A stretch of DNA of 15,813 nt from Planctomycetaceae bacterium UBA4732. Its GTDB lineage: Bacteria; Planctomycetota; Planctomycetia; Gemmatales; Gemmataceae. The stretch spans positions 6,312 to 22,124 of the forward strand of contig DHJA01000216.1 of assembly GCA_002404095.1 (NCBI GenBank), given 5' to 3'. The notes under the pieces were generated by a model. The model was not told where the DNA came from. It saw only the letters and a program-made list of their open reading frames with translations, and ran no database searches. Within the stretch, counting starts at the first letter, position 1, and each line of letters opens with the position of its first letter. Of the stretch, positions 12,540 through 15,813 are shown piece by piece. The position numbers were made by a program, and so were the translations under genes.

Positions 12540-15500
12540 TTCGTCGAGGCCAAAGGTGGAGGGGTATGCACCGTGCCCGTGGAGATAGGCCATGAGCCGG
12601 GCGAGCAGGCCGCGTTCGCGTTCGCCGGCCGTCTCGTCCAGGTGATCGACGGCGCCGTTCCACTGACAACGGCGTGTCATCGTACCGGGGTCGCCGAACA
12701 GGATCACGCGCGAGACGGCCCGCGTCAGGCCTATCGGCAACAGCGAGGGGTCGTCGCCGAACGGCACGGCGCGATGGCTGTGGCTTCGCGTCAGGCCGAT
12801 CAGGGCGATGAAACATTCGCGTTGGCGGAAGGCGTCCGGCGTCCCGACCTCGACCACGAACGGCGCCGCCGTCAGAGCGGGGGATTGCGCCGCCAGCAGA
12901 CGGATCAATTCGGCCTGAGCCGGGTAGAGCGCCATCACAGCCAACGCGGGTCGTCGATCAACAAGAGTAGAGGCCGGCGCGGAACACGACGTGGACGAAC
13001 ATTTCGACCCAGGCAGATCGGAGAAGTGGGCTGATTGAACGGCCCACTCTTGGGCGGCAGTACGAAATTCGGAGTCGGCCACGAGGTTTTCGAGTTTGCG
13101 CACTATGGCACGCGCCTCGAACCAGTTAATCAGACCCCGGCAAGGCAACGAGGCTCGCAGTTCGGCAGGCAAAGGGTCAAGGGGGTGCGGGTCGGCCAGA
13201 TCGCTCTCCAACCCCGCTCCCGCCCGGAAAGGTCGTAAGCGCGCGGACGCCGTGGCGGCGCCGCCGCGCTGGTCGCGGCCTTCCGGCTCGGGTTGCCGTC
13301 GCGCCGGCTCGCCTTCGAGCGACGGCACCGGTACGAACTCCACGGCAAGGGCGTCGTCCACATCGCGCACGGGACAGGCGCCGTCGAACAACAGCGCGGA
13401 CAGGAAGCGGGCGAGGGCGGGCCGGCCGCGATGCGGAGTATTGAGGAGAACCGTGCGCCCCAGGTCGCGCGTCGGAAGGTGTTCTTCGACCCACTGCTCG
13501 GCGCGGTCGCGCGTCCAGCCGGCAGCGCGGGCGAACTCTAACGAGCATGTTTGCCATAGGCCATGTCCGTTACCGGCGATCCGCTCGCAAACGCCTTCGG
13601 CGAGATCCACGGCGTCGGCGTCGGGCGCGACCCCGTCGGACAGGTCTAGCGTCAGTCGATCCGCGTCTTCCCGCCATCGGAAGCCGCCGCCGTGGGCCTG
13701 CAACGGCAGTTCGCCCAGTTCGCGGAAGATGAAGCTCTTGGCCTCATGAATCGGCGTAGCGCCGGGGAAAGCGACTTCGACCAGGCGCGGGGCGGTGCGC
13801 GGCGGCGAGGCGATGCGCAGCTCAATCTCGGGGCGATCCGCCAGGTATTCGGATGCGACCCACTTGTCCACGTCGGTGGACGCCGGGCATAGACGGCACA
13901 CCAGCCGGTCGTCGCGGTGGACCCAGGCATAGGGCAGCCGAGACGGGTCGCTGTGCAACAACCGCCATAGCCGTTGGAAGAACCCGGTCCGAAGCGCGTT
14001 AGGCCGCGTCAGTCCCTGAACGCGCGGCGCGTCGTCGGCCGGCTCGCCGAGTAGCACCCAACGACGGGCGCGACGCGCGACTGCCAGGAATTCGGACTCG
14101 GTTACGAAGTGGCTCTCCTCAAGGACGAGCAAGTCGAACGTCGCCCGCGGCGAGGCGTTGTCGCCGAAGTGCGGGTCAGCCGCCAGTGCGGACGTGACGG
14201 CTCCGACGACATTCACGCACCGCGCCAGTCGCTCGGGCAACGCGGCCAACGTCTTCTCCAAGGCTGTAACCCAATGGGCAGTCCGCGCCGCCTCGCGCTC
14301 GTCTTGTTCTCGGCCCCTGGACCATGCCGCCCGTCGTTCGCGCACGGCGACGGCGGACAAATCATCCGGCGGCGCCACGCCGTCGCTCAGGTTGCGGTAG
14401 GCCGACCGGACCTGCTCGCCAAGCACGGCCCGTTCGCTAAGCCGGCCTGCCCGCTCCGCTTGACGACGATCCATTTCCCGCCGCTCCAGCAGAGCGACTT
14501 CTTCCTGTAAGCGCGCTTCTCCCTCGACGCGCTCCGCGGTTCGTTCGTCGAGTTCACGTCCCAGGCGATCCTCCGTCTCGGTCAGTTCCTTTTGCCTATT
14601 TTGGAGATCTTCTATGCGCTTCAGCAAACCGCTTTCGCGGCGAGCGCGCCACCATGTCATGGTCCACCAGCGGCCGGCGTTTAGAGCCTCCGCCATATGC
14701 GTCAAGTTCGCTATTTCGTCCGAGGCGGCCTGGCGTGCGCCGCGGACTTTGTCCACCTCCGCGCGCAATTCGGCCAGCCGGGCGTCGATCCGGGCCTGCG
14801 CGCCGTCTCGTGCGGCGTGGCAGACCGCGAGTTCCCGATGCAACGACGACGCGCCGTCTGCATCGACTTCATTGGCTGCCGCGCCCGTGTCCTTTTCGTC
14901 CGGTAGGGCGTCGAGCCGCATGGCGAGGTCTTCGAGGCCGGCCCACGCGGCTTCGTCGTCACGGCGGCCGGCGCACCGGCGCGCAGCCTCCTCGGCGGCC
15001 TGTCGGCCGGCTGGCAGCGTCTGTTCGTGGAACGAGCGCAAGCGTTCCTCGAAGGTCAACCGCCGCAACGCGGACGGCAGGGATAACAAGCCTTCACCGC
15101 GCGAAAGGCAGCGCACGGCGCAAACGCCGTCGCGGCCGTCCAGTCGCTCCAAGACGCAATCCACTGCGGAGGCCGACGGCCCCAACAGCAAGACGCGCTC
15201 GCCGCGCGCGACGGCCCGGGTAACGATTTCCGCGGCGGTGCGAGACTTTCCCGATCCGGGATGGCCCTGAATGAGACAAACGTCCGGCGTCTGGAGGGCG
15301 CGGGCGACCGCCTCGCGCTGCGTCTCGTCGAGACAACCATCGGCGCATTCGACGGCAGAGGACCGAAAAGAGGGAAGGTCGTGAATCTGTCCATTAAGGA
15401 GAGCGGGCAGGAGAGCGCGCTTGACGGCGCCATTGTTGGCCGGCGGCAGTTCGTGGGCATACAGCACTCCTTCTCGCCCGGCCAGGGCGATCAGCTGTTG

Positions 15501-15602
15501 CTGACGGCCCGGCGCGGCGTTCTGAAAGAGTTCTTCCCAGACACAGCCAAGTCCGGCTTGCGTGGAAACGCCGGCGGTGGTGTGCCCTTCCCGTTGCGTC
15601 AT
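12525..15602 (-). CDS. UPF1-like superfamily 1 helicase/ATPase with coiled-coil insertion
   Basis: The ATG at 15602 gives 1025 residues. Helicase motifs in order: Q-type motif LDETQREAVARAL (91-103), Walker A QGHPGSGKSRT (112-122), motif Ia VLLLGPSASAVDCVLERL (137-154), motif II FDLLVLEESHFV (489-500), motif III RWVLLGEP (514-521), motif IV VLLNTPHRGRPAL (718-730), motif V VEVGTPDAFRQRECFIALIG (917-936) and motif VI LPIGLTRAVSRVILFGDP (955-972). This is the UPF1-like SF1 pattern. Motif II has EE where DE is usual. Between Ia and II lies a long charged, probably coiled-coil insertion (about 180-450), and residues about 760-815 look disordered. The chosen start has GAGGAAG 4 bases upstream and a TATAAT box further up; the frame is open to 15800, but only through the palindrome. 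It is the first gene of a two-gene operon. Role (repair, RNA processing or defence) unknown. Confidence 0.9.
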   Translation of the reverse strand: MTQREGHTTAGVSTQAGLGCVWEELFQNAAPGRQQQLIALAGREGVLYAHELPPANNGAVKRALLPALLNGQIHDLPSFRSSAVECADGCLDETQREAVARALQTPDVCLIQGHPGSGKSRTAAEIVTRAVARGERVLLLGPSASAVDCVLERLDGRDGVCAVRCLSRGEGLLSLPSALRRLTFEERLRSFHEQTLPAGRQAAEEAARRCAGRRDDEAAWAGLEDLAMRLDALPDEKDTGAAANEVDADGASSLHRELAVCHAARDGAQARIDARLAELRAEVDKVRGARQAASDEIANLTHMAEALNAGRWWTMTWWRARRESGLLKRIEDLQNRQKELTETEDRLGRELDERTAERVEGEARLQEEVALLERREMDRRQAERAGRLSERAVLGEQVRSAYRNLSDGVAPPDDLSAVAVRERRAAWSRGREQDEREAARTAHWVTALEKTLAALPERLARCVNVVGAVTSALAADPHFGDNASPRATFDLLVLEESHFVTESEFLAVARRARRWVLLGEPADDAPRVQGLTRPNALRTGFFQRLWRLLHSDPSRLPYAWVHRDDRLVCRLCPASTDVDKWVASEYLADRPEIELRIASPPRTAPRLVEVAFPGATPIHEAKSFIFRELGELPLQAHGGGFRWREDADRLTLDLSDGVAPDADAVDLAEGVCERIAGNGHGLWQTCSLEFARAAGWTRDRAEQWVEEHLPTRDLGRTVLLNTPHRGRPALARFLSALLFDGACPVRDVDDALAVEFVPVPSLEGEPARRQPEPEGRDQRGGAATASARLRPFRAGAGLESDLADPHPLDPLPAELRASLPCRGLINWFEARAIVRKLENLVADSEFRTAAQEWAVQSAHFSDLPGSKCSSTSCSAPASTLVDRRPALAVMALYPAQAELIRLLAAQSPALTAAPFVVEVGTPDAFRQRECFIALIGLTRSHSHRAVPFGDDPSLLPIGLTRAVSRVILFGDPGTMTRRCQWNGAVDHLDETAGERERGLLARLMAYLHGHGAYPSTFGLDESGRL

Positions 15603-15606
15603 CGAG

Positions 15607-15613
15607 CTTCCTC
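15607..15613 (-). promoter_or_regulatory. Ribosome binding site deciding the helicase start
   Basis: On the - strand GAGGAAG lies 4 bases before the ATG at 15602 (GAGGA is 6 away). An in-frame ATG at 15626 is possible but has no such site. Confidence 0.6.
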
Positions 15614-15665
15614 GGGGACCGTCCATCGAACCACGAAGGCGGAGAGGTCGGAGTAAAACAGGCTT

Positions 15666-15671
15666 ATTATA
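15666..15671 (-). promoter_or_regulatory. Consensus -10 box upstream of the helicase operon
   Basis: The - strand reads TATAAT about 63 bases before the helicase ATG, a perfect -10 hexamer in very GC-rich surroundings. No good -35 is found 16-18 bases upstream, so an activator or another sigma factor may be involved. Transcription from here would exclude the longer reading frame to 15800. Confidence 0.5.
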
Positions 15672-15753
15672 GACGGCCGATCCGCCGCAAGCTATCCAAT
15701 TATCGCCAATTTCCGCGCAAGGCCGCTGCAGAGTCTTTCCCCAAAGGGGTGTT

Positions 15754-15813
15754 ACGAGCCGCGACCGTGAGGGAGCGGTGAACTTCTCCCGCTCCCTCAC
15801 GGTCGCGGCTCGT
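15754..15813. repeat. Second-type palindromic repeat, 25-base perfect arms, at the window edge
   Basis: The left arm is 15754-15778, the loop is TGAACTTCTC (15779-15788) and the right arm is 15789-15813; the arms are perfectly complementary. The sequence is a relative of the first repeat type: both share AGCCGCGACC, then GTGAGGGAGCG here in place of CGAAGGGGAGCG. It may extend past the end of the window. It lies upstream of the helicase promoter and may end a gene outside the window. Confidence 0.92.

Noticed and set aside
12529..12816. Longer start of the winged-helix gene inside the helicase gene
   Set aside because: The extension is Arg/Pro-rich shadow of helicase coding sequence; the ATGA overlap at 12528 is a typical coupled start.
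13096..13749. Long forward open frame inside the helicase gene
   Set aside because: Antisense to a strongly supported helicase; Arg/Ser/Pro-rich translation with no recognisable fold.
14614..15270. Second long forward open frame inside the helicase gene
   Set aside because: Same reasons: low-complexity Ala/Arg/Ser translation opposite the coiled-coil and Walker A region.
15739..15749. Small hairpin CCCC AAA GGGG
   Set aside because: Only 4 base pairs; expected by chance in this composition.
15603..15800. Helicase start at 15800 within the palindrome
   Set aside because: A TATAAT box at 15666-15671 and a binding site at 15607-15613 support 15602; the extension translates repeat sequence.
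5807..15813. The repeats as a CRISPR array
   Set aside because: Copies are kilobases apart, are long palindromes of differing loops, and have no regular spacers or cas genes.

Overview
The window is high-GC bacterial chromosome with no RNA genes, IS elements or CRISPR arrays that I can see. Near-perfect long palindromes whose core reads AGCCGCGACCCGAAGGGG sit between genes. These palindromes, the C25-like peptidase, the divergent AnmK-like protein and the transglutaminase-7TM/ATP-grasp pair together suggest a planctomycete, perhaps close to Gemmataceae. That placement is inference from gene content and repeat style, not from a marker gene.

Region 1 (about 67-6815, + strand) is a run of four genes: a large polytopic membrane protein with a soluble C-terminal part, an exported caspase-fold peptidase of the gingipain (C25) type, a transglutaminase-like domain fused to seven transmembrane helices, and a RimK-like ATP-grasp ligase. 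The last two are a known conserved pair with poorly understood function. Beside a C25-like peptidase they form the best candidate here for a little-described envelope peptide-modification system. Palindromic repeats supply the stop codons of both the 7TM gene and the ligase gene.

Region 2 (6809-8116, - strand) is a class I dihydroorotase (pyrC). It is convergent with the ligase gene and also ends inside the palindrome. A different small palindrome (7980-8002) lies inside pyrC and is translated in frame as residues 39-46.

Region 3 (8222-9000, + strand) is a toxin-antitoxin pair in HigBA order: a Gp49/DUF891 RelE-like toxin, then an XRE-type HTH antitoxin, with an inverted repeat upstream that could be the operator.

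Region 4 (about 9022-11447, + strand) holds a class I glutamine amidotransferase-like (C26) protein whose nucleophile cysteine is replaced by glycine, a small three-helix membrane protein, and a divergent anhydro-N-acetylmuramic acid kinase-like protein. Short spacings and good ribosome binding sites suggest linked expression of at least the last two. Both enzyme-like proteins depart from their families at active-site positions.

Region 5 (11533-15671, - strand) is a two-gene operon with an ATGA stop/start overlap. It encodes a 1025-residue UPF1-like superfamily 1 helicase with a coiled-coil insertion and unusual motif II, then a 331-residue protein with a predicted winged helix. It is convergent with region 4, and a 27-bp-arm palindrome fills the junction. 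A second, related palindrome ends the window.
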